DNA from: Liolophura sinensis
Taxonomy: Eukaryota > Mollusca > Polyplacophora > Chitonida > Chitonidae
Direction: 5' to 3'
Assembly: GCF_032854445.1 (NCBI RefSeq)
Contig: NC_088295.1
Location: 66,447,249 to 66,511,248 of the forward strand
Length of the DNA: 64,000 nt
The stretch's first letter is position 1. The number at the start of each line of letters is the position of its first letter. The notes beneath the pieces were generated by a model. The model was not told where the DNA came from. It ran no database searches and saw only the letters and a list, made by a program, of their open reading frames with translations. The position numbers and the translations under genes are program-made. Shown here one piece after another: positions 22,493 to 33,480 of this stretch.

Positions 22493-24160
22493 TGTGGTAT
22501 TTTTATATTATACAGAATTTAATATTTGTAACTAACAAGTCCAAGCCATATTATGATGCCATAAACGTCAAATGTTTTCAAATTGACGGTTTGGCCTCAA
22601 ACAAGGCATTCTATGTGGTGTTGGGTATGACTGTCATGATTGCCGTTCAAAGCGTTACAATGATTTTAATTCGTATCTCACCGATTACAAAGTGAAAAAA
22701 GGCCAGACTTTGATTTGTGATCCGGCTTATAGGAAACTTTCTTGGCACGAATCCTTTGATGTTTTAACATACATGTCACTTCTAAGGTCGATTTTCTTGT
22801 TTACCCATAAAGCAGGAGTTGTGCAAAAAAGAATGACGATGTGACAGGAAGTCTTTACAAAAGACTAACAGTTTATTGTCCCACAGGTCACAAAGTCATC
22901 AAAGAGTCTGTTTGCCTGATACACGACAAACATCAGACAAGGTTTTTGTACTTTTCTACGCTTCTGATGCCTTAAACTCTGTGGGAACGCAAATTATATC
23001 CTGTATGAAGGGCAACGGGTTCAATAAAGGATTTTCTATACAATCAGCCTAGACTTAAGCCGAAATCAAAACAAATTATCACAGTCTTAACTCCGTGAAT
23101 ATTGTCCGGCGTTGTTTTGACATGTAAAGGCCAACAGAAGTGAGAAAACACATCCATCATGCACACGCAGGCTGTTCGTCAAGTTCTAAGCCATATCTGT
23201 CACAGTATCATGAACAGAACAAAACACATATATGATCGCAAACTACGGCACCGAAAAGGCCTTCTGTCTCCTTCACTTTTCTGATTCCATAGCTTTTGTG
23301 TCAGTAATATTGTAAATGATGCACTTTGAACAATTTATGATGAAGTCATTCAAGTTTGTAAAGCAGTGTATAAAATGAATGGTGTCGTTTGACTAAACTC
23401 AGTAATACTAAGGCAAGTTGTACATGTATATATGGCATTTGCCTTTTGTTCGGTTAGTTTGAGATTTTTTGATCAAAATATTGAAAACGTTAAACGAAAA
23501 TCATTATCAATACTTAGAGACTAACAGGGGTAAGTAACAACGGATGAAGGGTGTCCAAGTACTTTGTTTATGACAGCGACTCCCCCCCTCCCCCGCTTGG
23601 GTGGATTGGGAGTTTACGGCAGTCGCCGTTTTGTTAAAACCCAAAATGGACCCTACCAGCAACCATATGAGACTTAAGAAATGTAAACGCCTAAATATTT
23701 AGCCAGTCTAGCATTCTATCACATACAGACTTCAGGAGATTTATTCCACAACAGAACATCAATGCAGGTCCCCATAAACTGTCTGTAACAATGACAAAGG
23801 AATCAATTTAGAAACTAATCCCCAAACTACAATACTTCAAACACTTGTTTCGATTTGGGTAATGGTGTCCAATTGAACTTTTCACTGTCTCGTGTAATTG
23901 CGTAAAGCACGAACTAATGATCAGGCATCCGCAAAGTCTGTATACAGGGCAATGAGTAAAATGTCAGCACTGACAGCACTTGTCAATGCGCCCCAAATTA
24001 GTCCTCCTCACACGTTGTATCACGATAGCTTCATTAAAATGTCACGTTGTGTTCTAGATTTAAATGCACATGTATTTAATTCAACATGTGGTGCTGTTTG
24101 GGGAACTGTAGTTTTGCCCCTACTTCATTGTGCTCTGTATTTAACAGTTCATTTTCTCAC
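22493..24160. other. Unannotated stretch, no gene recognised
   Basis: A pyrimidine-rich run near 23580-23597 is the only compositional feature. No open frame above about 70 codons has any recognisable content. Confidence 0.4.
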
Positions 24161-24164
24161 CGTT

Positions 24165-24505
24165 TTTCGGTGGCCTAGTGTTAGGGCGTCCTCCTCGAAG
24201 TCAAGAGACCTGGGACCACACCACGACTTTAAAAGTGGTACTTATTGCGTTCTTGCTTGGCACGCAGCACTGAGAGGTTAGATCAAGGGAAGAGCACTGG
24301 TTGACCCGGTGTCAGTATATTGTGACTGGGTGGGGCGTCATATTTGATGTCTTTGCCTTGATATTTCAGTCGAGCACTTTGGCCGTATGGAAACGCCCTG
24401 CCACAAGAAGGCACAGTGTACACCGTATGTACACGCACCTAATGACTCCTCGCCATCAGATGAATGGCAAATTGTCAAGTATGACGTAAAAACCCAAGCG
24501 TATCT
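24165..24505 (+). mobile_element. SINE-C copy, full length
   Basis: Head TCGGTGGCCTAGTGTTAGGG with an A-box-like core, then GAGACCTGGGACCACACC near the B box. The body is shared with the 3.9 and 6.5 kb copies (TTGGCACGCAGCACTGAGAG, GTCAGTATATTGTGACTGGG, ATATTTCAGTCGAGCAC, CCACAAGAAGGCACAGTG). It ends in the shared 3' tail (CAAATTGTCAAG, TATGACGTAAAAACCC). I saw no clear target duplication. Confidence 0.85.
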
Positions 24506-24941
24506 TCCCCTCCGCTGCAGAAGATCTATCGACTATTGAATATTCCACCTGCGCAGGTAGTTCCACCGAGTTACAACTTGGTTATCAATAAAATCACTGA
24601 GCACGTATCGTCATTCACATATTGTTTCATGATTGCTCTTGTGTGTACACCTCAAAGTTGATCTTCACTTTTGATAACGACTGAGTTCAGCAAAAATCAT
24701 CTAGGCGGCCGAGTCGAGTCCGAACGTGAGAGAAATGTTCATCTCTACAAGATTAAAGATGAATATCCATGGCCGTACTAAAGTGCATTTACTCCACGAA
24801 GCCTACAAACAGTGGTACACAATTTGAATCCAGATCAAACGCCCTGCCAGACATAACCCCAGCCGGACATTAGCCGCCGGCGTATCCGGACACGGCCTAA
24901 AAATATGCTATTTATTGACTGTTGATGGGTATTTCTCTTAC

Positions 24942-25129
24942 CTGCTGTGTATAGCTTTGCCTTTTAAAACCCCATGCGTTGCCTTCAGGTAAAAATTGTT
25001 CTTCCTCGGAAGCACCCATGCATCACAACTAAATGTGTTCACCTTACTAAATGGCAAAACATCTAAGAGTTTAGAATAAGAGCTTACAAAAATTGAATCC
25101 CACATTGACATGGCCCGTACGGCGTTCAT
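24942..25129 (-). CDS. Candidate first coding exon, unknown product
   Basis: Read on the minus strand, ATG at 25129-25127 opens a frame that reaches a strong splice donor (CAG then GTAAGAG, intron starting at 24941) about 188 nt later; the frame stops just inside the putative intron. The predicted peptide starts MNAVRAMSMWDSIF, has no signal peptide and belongs to no family I recognise. There is no visible TATA box, and no partner exon was identified further down the minus strand. The donor match makes this the least unlikely host exon in the window, but an 8-of-9 donor also occurs by chance at this scale. Confidence 0.2.
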
Positions 25130-28100
25130 CTATCGTTATCATCGCTATCAGATTCTTCCTCTTCTTACCTAACACTTGTCCTTAAACAGAAAACAATCCT
25201 GTCGTGCATTAACAAGCAAAGAGACGTAGAATTTAATGTCCTTCCCTCATTGATGCGGATTGTTTACGGGTGTGTTTTGATAGCATTACTGTATCGATCA
25301 ACGGAATGCGGAAAATAGCACATTTCTGAAATTATTCTCTACCTGAAGTGGAAAAAAATTCCAAAATTACATTGCGTGGGATTGTCATAGTTGTGTTGCG
25401 CGTAATTTTCACGTCAGTCCAGTCTCCTTTACACGTGTCAAACGAGGCGCACTCTCCGAGCATAGGTTCTATCATAGCACAACAATCCTTCTAAAAGTAG
25501 AATTCTCAAGCGAATGCAGTCTGAAGTTTTGAATTCAACGCCACTGCCCTGAGAATTAATCAGCCAGTGGAACAGTTGAGCAATGGAGATAGCCAGTATG
25601 TTGTTAGAACAGGTACTGGATTACACATCACTGTCATCCTCATCACTGAAACCTCAAACAACGCCGAGGTCACAGAGGTCAGGTTGATAACCTTTGATTC
25701 TATACCCATACGTTATAAAGCAGGCATTCTTTTATCTAAAGTATGCAAAACATAATTTTAACTAACACATACAGCAATTTTGTTCTTAAATGCTGATTAA
25801 ATTATACCACGTAAGGGCACTAGTGCTGAGATATAGCCTAAAAAGGCGTATTTGCGTCGCACAAGCTCCAAAATTAAAGCTTGTCTAGAGGTGGTAGTGA
25901 TATAAAGCCAGAGTAGGGAGGCACATGCGCTGTAATGCGGTCAACAGCGTCGGTAATTCGATCAAGGAAGGTTTTTGGGGTTAATTTGAAACATTATCTC
26001 ATGCCTTTGACAACCAGATTTACGAATGAAACCAGAAAGAACGCTTTGACTTCATGCAATGTAACCATTGTGAGCTTTTCACCTACAGATCGTAATAAAT
26101 TTTTCTTAGTTACAATTCATATCTGAAGCGTCCCTTCTATATCATTTATCATATAGCAATATGACGGCGGGGTATTTGACCGCCGGGCTTTTGGGTTTTC
26201 TATTTACCGGGCTTTTTATCCACTTGTGCTTTTGTCCATCCCGCTCAAATTGTAACCTTTGTGATATTTGTTCATTCTGATGCATTTAGTGTACCGTGTC
26301 CGATTAAAACAGAAAGATGCAACTAGGTACATCACTAGTCAGAACTATAAGAAATAGACAAATTTAAAAATATTGCAAACTGAGATGAAAATAGTGGCAA
26401 ATAGGTGATATATAGTGTAAGACCACACACAACCAACGGGTTACAGCTTCAAAATTACAGCTACAGTAATTCAAAATTATTGATGTGCTTATGTGGGCAT
26501 ACAAGTTTACATGGGTACATTCTCGTTGTATATCTCGGACACATTGCTTAGAGTTAAAGGAGACAGAGAATAACTCTTTCAAAACTAATTTGACTTAACG
26601 AGCTTTACCAACATTGAAAACCATGTTAGATAGAGAATTTAAAATCACTGAAGTCTAAAGTCCAGATGGCTTGCATAATAATTCTAAGCAAATGACTGAA
26701 TTGTTTTCAGTCTCCAAATTGATTAAATAATCATCATGTGTAGTTTTCTGAAAAAAGTTTTGTGATGTTTACTTGATTGTTTACCAAGTTTATGAAAGCT
26801 AGGTGACCAGTTTCCCCAGAAGATTGATCCGCCGATTTGGGAAGACAAATGCCTGGGATGTGCAATGTTTTGAAGCATTGCCTGTCAGATCTACTGCAAG
26901 ACGATCGTCCTCTTTTTCCAAGAAAGAAACACCGCTGGATTGACGCGTTGTGCCACAAAACCCATTGACCTTCCAGAAGGTTCATTTTTTGCATTGTTTA
27001 GAATGACCAGATTGATTACACACCTTCAAGATAAATAACGCCCCCTGAAACATAATATATATCGGCATGAAATTTATAGGTTTACTTAATCTTTTTAGAG
27101 AGAAAGAATGCATATCATACTAATTTTCACAGCCATAAAGTGACATAAGAGTAATGGCGTCCGACAGATTCTCACGTGTATACCAGGCTTTAAATGACAG
27201 GCATGCTCAGAGGTGGAAAGTCTGTCAAGACCGTTGCTGCAGTATACCTTGTATCCGATTTCGTATTCGAACATATTACCATTTACACTCACTTCTCCAT
27301 TTGTACATATTAACACTGTTTATATGTCTTCGGCACGATGTGTTAGTGCGGTAACAAGAACTCACCGTCGTGACATGACTATAGCAATAATGCTAAAAAA
27401 GAAATCCTCCAAAGAAAGTAACATTTCGCTGTAAAATGGTGTAAACGATAAAATAAAAGTTTTGCGATTTTGGTTTATAGATAGCATGTAATGGAATCAA
27501 CACCTTCAACAAGGCACATTAAGCAAACTGAACATGACAGCAGGATAGGCGCATTAGCTTGTGTCTGTCCATACGTCAGAACATAGCCTTAGGTGACTAT
27601 AGCTTTTTTACATTTGAATGGCGCTCACATAGTTACGTATTGCTGTCATTCACCCCTAAAGAAAACATCATAAAATTTTCGAAAACAGTCGATTACTAAC
27701 CTCCCATACACACCCATCCAATCACCTCTTCACAATGCTTAGGGCCGTAGACCGCCAGGCAGATAAAATCCCGAGCTGTCGATCATCCCAAATATCCATC
27801 CTGTACGTGTTTGTAGTTATATAACAACTATGGATTCTTTTTCAAGAATCGCGCTGTGATTAAAAAAAACAAAACAAAAAAAAAACTTACATCACAATTA
27901 GCGTTAATGAATGCTCCTTCGCGCTGGCCTTGCCGCATTTATTTGTACATAATACGTAGCATGGTTGATCTTTCGTGATGATGTTACATGCAGTTTTAGT
28001 GCAACAACATTAGAGCTTTTGGCCAATGGGAGTCCAGTCGGTTGTACTCTATATAGGTTACTACATGTTACTACATACAATGGGTGTGTAACATGACGTT

Positions 28101-28266
28101 GGACTTCATACTCTTACCGTGTATCCATACACGCTCCAGGATAGGTAGACAACAATTCCAGATAACAAAGCAGTTAACTGAAACAACTACAGTTGACGTG
28201 CTAACAGGAGAACATTTTGAGTAATCTGCAGATTGAGTAATCTGTAATAATTTCTTTTCACTTAAT
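25130..28266. other. Unannotated stretch, no gene recognised
   Basis: Frames reach at most 86 codons (26734-26994, minus) without recognisable content. A GC-richer patch near 26160-26230 repeats CCGGGCTTTT twice but shows no further structure. Confidence 0.4.
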
Positions 28267-28441
28267 TCTGCTTAAGACATGGTGCTAGGGGGCGTGTAAT
28301 TTGCTACTAGTTATGCATTAACATGAACAGTTAGAATAAAGTCCTAACTGAGGTAAATTGGCCATATTTCACCGGTCACCTTGACCATTTGTCAACTATC
28401 ACATCGTCGTCGCTGCTCTGGATTTACTCTTTATGCTGTAC
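28267..28441 (+). repeat. Repeat E, most complete copy
   Basis: The left half matches 22389-22477 (TCTGCTTAAGACATGGTGCT, GCATTAACATGAACAGT, CCTAACTGA). The right half matches 6133-6205 and 47129-47190 (GACCATTTGTCAACTATCAC, GCTGCTCTGGATTTACTC). This copy is therefore the only one linking both halves. No coding capacity, tRNA-like boxes or terminal inverted repeats were seen. It could be an old non-autonomous DNA transposon or an internal piece of a longer element. Confidence 0.6.
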
Positions 28442-29882
28442 GTGTCTTAAAGTAAAAGAAAGTTAAAATACAAAGTAAGATTTATCATAAGACAACTGAA
28501 AACTATGCGTAAAAACACTTCATTTATTTTTTGTGAGGGTGTTGAAAGTCATTCAAAATATTTAAAAATTATAGTGGGCTTTATGAGCCATACTGGCGGT
28601 AGCAAGGAACTCTGAGGTCACACCACCTTTTTTCCTGATGTTCACCAGAAGGAAGGAATTTTTTGGAACATTATTTCGGCAATCTTTCACTCATGGGTGA
28701 AAAGAGTTATTACAACATTCAGTGTCAGGATGAGAGTTGGATAAACTTCTTGTTATGCCACAGTTCCTAACCTCTGGTTCATAAAGCCCACCTTAGAGGT
28801 CAAATGCTTGAGCACCTCTCTTCACAAAAATCTTAAAAAGTAAAGTATATTTATGCATATTTTCATGTGGTGTACTTAGTGATGCCTACTTTGTTGCGGT
28901 CATCTTTGTGAAGTCCAAGCGAGCAAAGAATTTGAACTTGCTGAAATATGGATGGATATTTACGTTTTGAGATGAAGGGCAGCTCGTTATTTGATCTGTG
29001 TTGCGATGGTTGCGATGGTTACGAAGCTATTCGGTTACCGGTTATTTCCCGGGTGTTAATGCAATGCCAATACATTGGTATGTCCCACGAGTCCAGTGTA
29101 TTTGTGTCTGGGACACGTTTAGCCAATCGTTGGATAGCAGCTGTTTGCTCACAGGACTGCATGGAAACTATATAAACTATAGAATTATGTGTCATAACGT
29201 ACATTAATAACGAGTTTTTACAGAGTGACTGTAGTGACGTTCAGACACACCATTCAGTCGTTAAGACATGATCTATGTAGATACTATTGTTACTGAACGC
29301 ATGTTGTTGATGGATGCGACCAAAGCTGTCTGGGACATTTCAAAAACCCTTATTTGTCAGCTTGTACTGCTGAATTTGTGGTGTAGCGGACCTTGATACA
29401 GAGACGCCACGCATCTGCCCCATGACTGTGTGACTGATATCAAGAATAAATAACGTTTTACCAAACTGTGACCTCACGTCTGATACACCGTGTTTTTATC
29501 AGGTGAAGAAGTCTCTTATCATGTCAATAATTTTTAATTTCTAACCTTCTGACGTAAAACCGCAGCCAAACACACTGCCTGTATTTGCCAAGGGCCTGGC
29601 AGTAGCAGCGGAAAAGCGCAATGTCTGAGGAAGGGAAAGTCCTCACCAGCAAGAGTAGTCAACCAGATGTCAGTGTGATGGAAGGGAGTCGGATGCTCTG
29701 GCTTCATCGACATGGCGTTACATCGAAGCAGCAATATACACGTAAATATATCGGCACTGGTTCCGATCAGCTATGAAATCAATAAATCTGAAAGGAAAGG
29801 CACTCTCTCGTCACAAGCCCACTTATATCATTCCTTTATCATCTAAATGAAGAATTGCCACTGTGATCTGCAGATATGAACT
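28442..29882. other. Unannotated stretch, no gene recognised
   Basis: Short overlapping frames near 29.0-29.2 kb (up to 75 codons) lie in all orientations over one patch, which indicates low stop density and not a gene. Confidence 0.4.
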
Positions 29883-29891
29883 TATTAACCT

Positions 29892-30150
29892 ATAGGAGGC
29901 CTCCGTGGCTCAGTCGGTTAGCGCGCTAGCGCAGCGTAATGACCCAGGAGCCTCTCACCAATGCGGTCGCTGTGAGTTCAAGTCCAGTTCATGGCTTCCT
30001 CTTCGGCCGTAAGTGGGAAGGTCCCTCAGCAACCTGCGGATGATCGTGGGTTTCCCCCGGGCTGTACCCGGTTTCCACCCACCGCCGTCGTATAAGTGAA
30101 ATATTCTTGAGTACGGTGTAAAACACCAATCAAATAAATAAATAAATAAA
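29892..30150 (+). mobile_element. SINE-A copy, full length, best-preserved head
   Basis: The head has an A-box match TGGCTCAGTCGG (29906-29917) and a B-box-like GAGTTCAAGTCC (29974-29985), at the spacing of a tRNA. The body follows (CTTCGGCCGTAAGTGGGAAG, AGCAACCTGCGGATGATCG, TTTCCCCCGGGCTGTACCCG), with small deletions at TTCATGGCTTCC and before CCGCCGTCGTATAAG. It ends in the shared tail and (AAAT)n. The perfect 9-bp duplication TATTAACCT at 29883-29891 and 30151-30159 defines the ends. Confidence 0.95.
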
Positions 30151-30159
30151 TATTAACCT

Positions 30160-31667
30160 TTACCACACCTTTCTCTGGCCTAAGGACAACAGACTACAGG
30201 TAAACAACAGTCAATCAGGGAGGGGGACATCTGTCATTGGTAAAGTGCGCGACACTAAGCCACGAGGCATTAAGAGTGCGTTTCCAAGTCACGAACTTTC
30301 AACTGGTCAGCTCAACCGAAAGCATTATACATTGTTGTTGTCAAAACGTTACCAGGAATAACATGCCCAGAAATCAGATCAAGCAGTCTTCTCTAAATCT
30401 GTGATTTACCTATACGGATTCGGAGAGTTTCTTCCAGATTTAACAGTCTAGATTTTGATATGTATAAACATTGGATCAGAGGGTGTCGACTTTGGCAATG
30501 CGATTGGTCAATGAAAACATACAAAGCTATCATGGATCATCCAGGCGTTCATCTCTAGAGCCTGTTAATCATTCTAGCCTTTGTCATTTTGTCACTGGTC
30601 ATTTTAACTTGAAAAAAAAATGTAAGAATAACTATTCTGATTAATCACAAGATATAAATTGTTTGGATTATTGTACGGAGCAACGTTTTTAGAGGCATTC
30701 GTAACTTTGGTAATGAGATTTTGCCACAAATTATGATAGTTTTCAGGTTACATATAAGACTGCTGGAGATTTCTATTAAACCCACATGCATGCTTAACTA
30801 ACAACTTATTAACAGATGGCAGATATTATCGTAAATCCATACAAGCCTGATGTAACAGACTGATACATTTGCTATTGCCACTGTAACATTGATTTTCTAG
30901 AATGGCTTCCCTTTAAGCGCTGATTTCTTCCTCAAACAGAGATCGCATCTGGTGCGACACTTACTTGAATATATGTTTAGAATGTAAACACGGCACGGAC
31001 TGAGTGTGAATTTGTTTTCTCAGAACACATGTGTATATTAGGTCTGGTACATCAAACGTTTTCTGTTTGTTTCCTTTCTGTTAACTCACTGTGATCTTAT
31101 TTATAATTAACAATGTATGATACTGTAAAGTTTTTGAAATTAAATAACGCCAATGGAATGTCTATCCGCCGGAAACCAGATTGGTACATATGAAATAGTG
31201 TCTTATCGTTTTGTAATCATTATGGTTTCGGAACTGGATGTTTGAAAATTTTGTTATAAAAAATTGTAGTCCATTCGTTGAGACTGCAGTGTAAGTGTTT
31301 CTGCGTGGAATTTGTTCTAACCGCATGCTGGCGCACCTATTGTAAAACAAATTACTCTCCACGCCCATTGTCCAGCATGCCACTTGTTTTGGAATAATTA
31401 TGACGTCACCCGAGGAAATGTGATCTTGGCGTTGAATCCAGACTTATGGGGTTTAACCTTATGAATCAGAAAAAGTATACCAACTGCGCTCCTTGCAATA
31501 ATATAAACGTACAACATATGAATGTGTTAAGTTTGTGGTGTTAATAAAGAAAGGCAACTTTGATAGCGAGTATGACTGATTTTGCAGATAACTCTCTGCT
31601 AAAACAGAAAAAAAGAAATAGACTTTAGTTAAATACAATGTTCAAATCAGGGTTGGTTCATTTAAAA
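30160..31667. other. Unannotated stretch, no gene recognised
   Basis: No frame above 73 codons and no repeat landmarks were seen. Confidence 0.4.
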
Positions 31668-31805
31668 GGCCTTAAAATTGCAATTGTTGCTGTCTTGCTT
31701 GGCGCTCAGCACTGAGAGGCTAGAGCAAGGAAATACGACTGCTTGGCGTGAGCCAAGGCGTAATGTTACTGCAGGGGGTGTCCTGTCTGGCATACATACA
31801 AAGCA
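31668..31805 (+). mobile_element. SINE-C fragment
   Basis: The interior of SINE-C: TTGCTTGGCGCTCAGCACTG, GAGGCTAGAGCAAGGAAA, GTAATGTTACTGCAGGGGGT, GTCCTGTCTGGCATAC. Both the tRNA-like head and the 3' tail are lost or unrecognisable, so it is an old copy. Confidence 0.65.
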
Positions 31806-33129
31806 ATCATCTTGAAGGACACCTCTAAATTGTGTTTAGACAAGTTGCACCACTTCTGTATTCTGAAAATTTTGTATGCTTCAGTATACCGGTTTTTGAG
31901 TAAAAATTTCAACTTATGGTTCCCTGAACCAGAGCGTCATCTCGTGTGCGATAGATCATCCGATCAGGTCGTGCCATAATCTTGGTCCCTTCCGCACTGT
32001 GACAAGGTGTAAGTCAAATATGACCATGTCTGCCTTGAGTATGTGACGTGTAATATCTGGTGTGTGTGACATTATGTTTGGATGAGCAAGGATCATACAG
32101 GCATTACAACGCTGTGACTTGATTCAAGTGGTGATGAACGAGGCCCAGGTACAATGGCATTTTCAGTTGAGGTTTCTTCAAGGAATCGCGCAATAATATT
32201 CATTCACCTAATATTTAAGCTTCTATGTCATTTCCGAAGGGCCAGTCTTCGCTTTACGCTCAGCACCTCCTGTTACATCATAATTTTAATTTTCTTTTTT
32301 TACCTGGAGTACTCATTTAGTTTCACATTTAAGACACATTTGCGTTTACATTTTATTCATACTATTGACCAGCTTTCTATAAAACCAAGGGTGCGTGAAT
32401 AAACCATGTTTTATCATACACGTTATAAGAAAGTAAGTGTTTTTTATTCAAAATAAGCAGTTGCATAAAATGTTGCATTTGACATTTGATTACTGGGAGT
32501 AAACAGCTGAAATATCTGATAAAAGGTCAACAACTGGAGGGATGCACCACTCCAGTATGTCCATGGCGTATTTTGAGTCAGAACCAAAATAAAATATTTG
32601 AATTTTAAAGAGTGAAGTGAAGTGGAAGAAAATGGGGTAAAAAGGACATGTGTTTTTTCGACGGGTTTCCCATGGCAATGGTTGAACTTTCTTGCATCAT
32701 CTGGGAAATCATTCATGAAATATAATATACTATATTTTTCATTCGAAATGTGTATCTTTACGCGAATATCCATGACATTTGCTTTTCATAAATCAATGGA
32801 CAGTGAATATTAGACAATTGAAAACACCTCAAATGTTCTATCAGTGTATTGTTTGTGATACTGCCTTTTGGGCCAAAGCATTACATTGTCTGGAAGAGAC
32901 TGGAACCATGCCATGAGACTATAAAAACATAACCCTTGGAATTACAGTCTGTTGACATACTATATCACGACCAGACCTCATATTTACCTGTATATTTTCT
33001 GAAGTATTGCTGATTTTATTATACATTTATCTTGTTTGTTCTAAAATAGGATTGCCTAAAAGTTAATTAAATTTAAATTAAATTAAATAATTAATTTTAT
33101 TTTTTATTACTTTTTCTCTCCAAGGCATA
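31806..33129. other. Unannotated stretch ending in an AT-rich patch
   Basis: The longest frame is 109 codons (32444-32773, minus) and is unrecognised. The last 60 bp (about 33060-33115) are almost pure A and T in TTAAAT-type repeats. Confidence 0.4.
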
Positions 33130-33480
33130 TAATGCCGGGGCATATATTGGCCAACGCATCACCTACTAAAGTTTTTATTGGATTTCCATGCAACTTTGTG
33201 AGGAGATACTTCTGGTATTTGGACAACAACGCATTAATTATGTCGAGTGTTTGCCAGTTAAACATACGATGGGCATTTGTTACATTTCACCGAATCTCCT
33301 ACAGTTTGCAAGCACGACAAAGACTACGTGTCAATGTGGAGGTGCTATTAGGATTTCACCGCATCAGTTATTACCAGCTAGTGCCTTTTAACAGTGGAAT
33401 AGGGACTTGTAGACAGTGAATGCTTGTTAGATTCCGGCTTTCTGATGTGTTGACCATGCACCATGATGTTTTCATATATA
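33130..33480 (+). repeat. Repeat P, copy 1
   Basis: Similar to 49540-49800. Matching blocks are ATTGGATTTCCATGCAACTT versus ATTGGATTTTCACAAAACTT, AATCTCCTACAG versus TCTTCTCCTACAG, and GACTTGTAGACAGTGAATGC versus GACTTGTAGATGGTAAATGC, followed by TGTTAGA in both. Within the copy, a motif resembling GGATTTCACCGCATC recurs (33180, 33287, 33352). The 95-codon frame across it is not a recognised protein. Confidence 0.5.

Noticed and set aside
29892-29990. tRNA gene at the head of SINE-A (also in SINE-B and SINE-C heads)
   Set aside because: A- and B-box matches are there, but the acceptor and anticodon stems do not close properly and the sequence continues into the SINE body in every copy.
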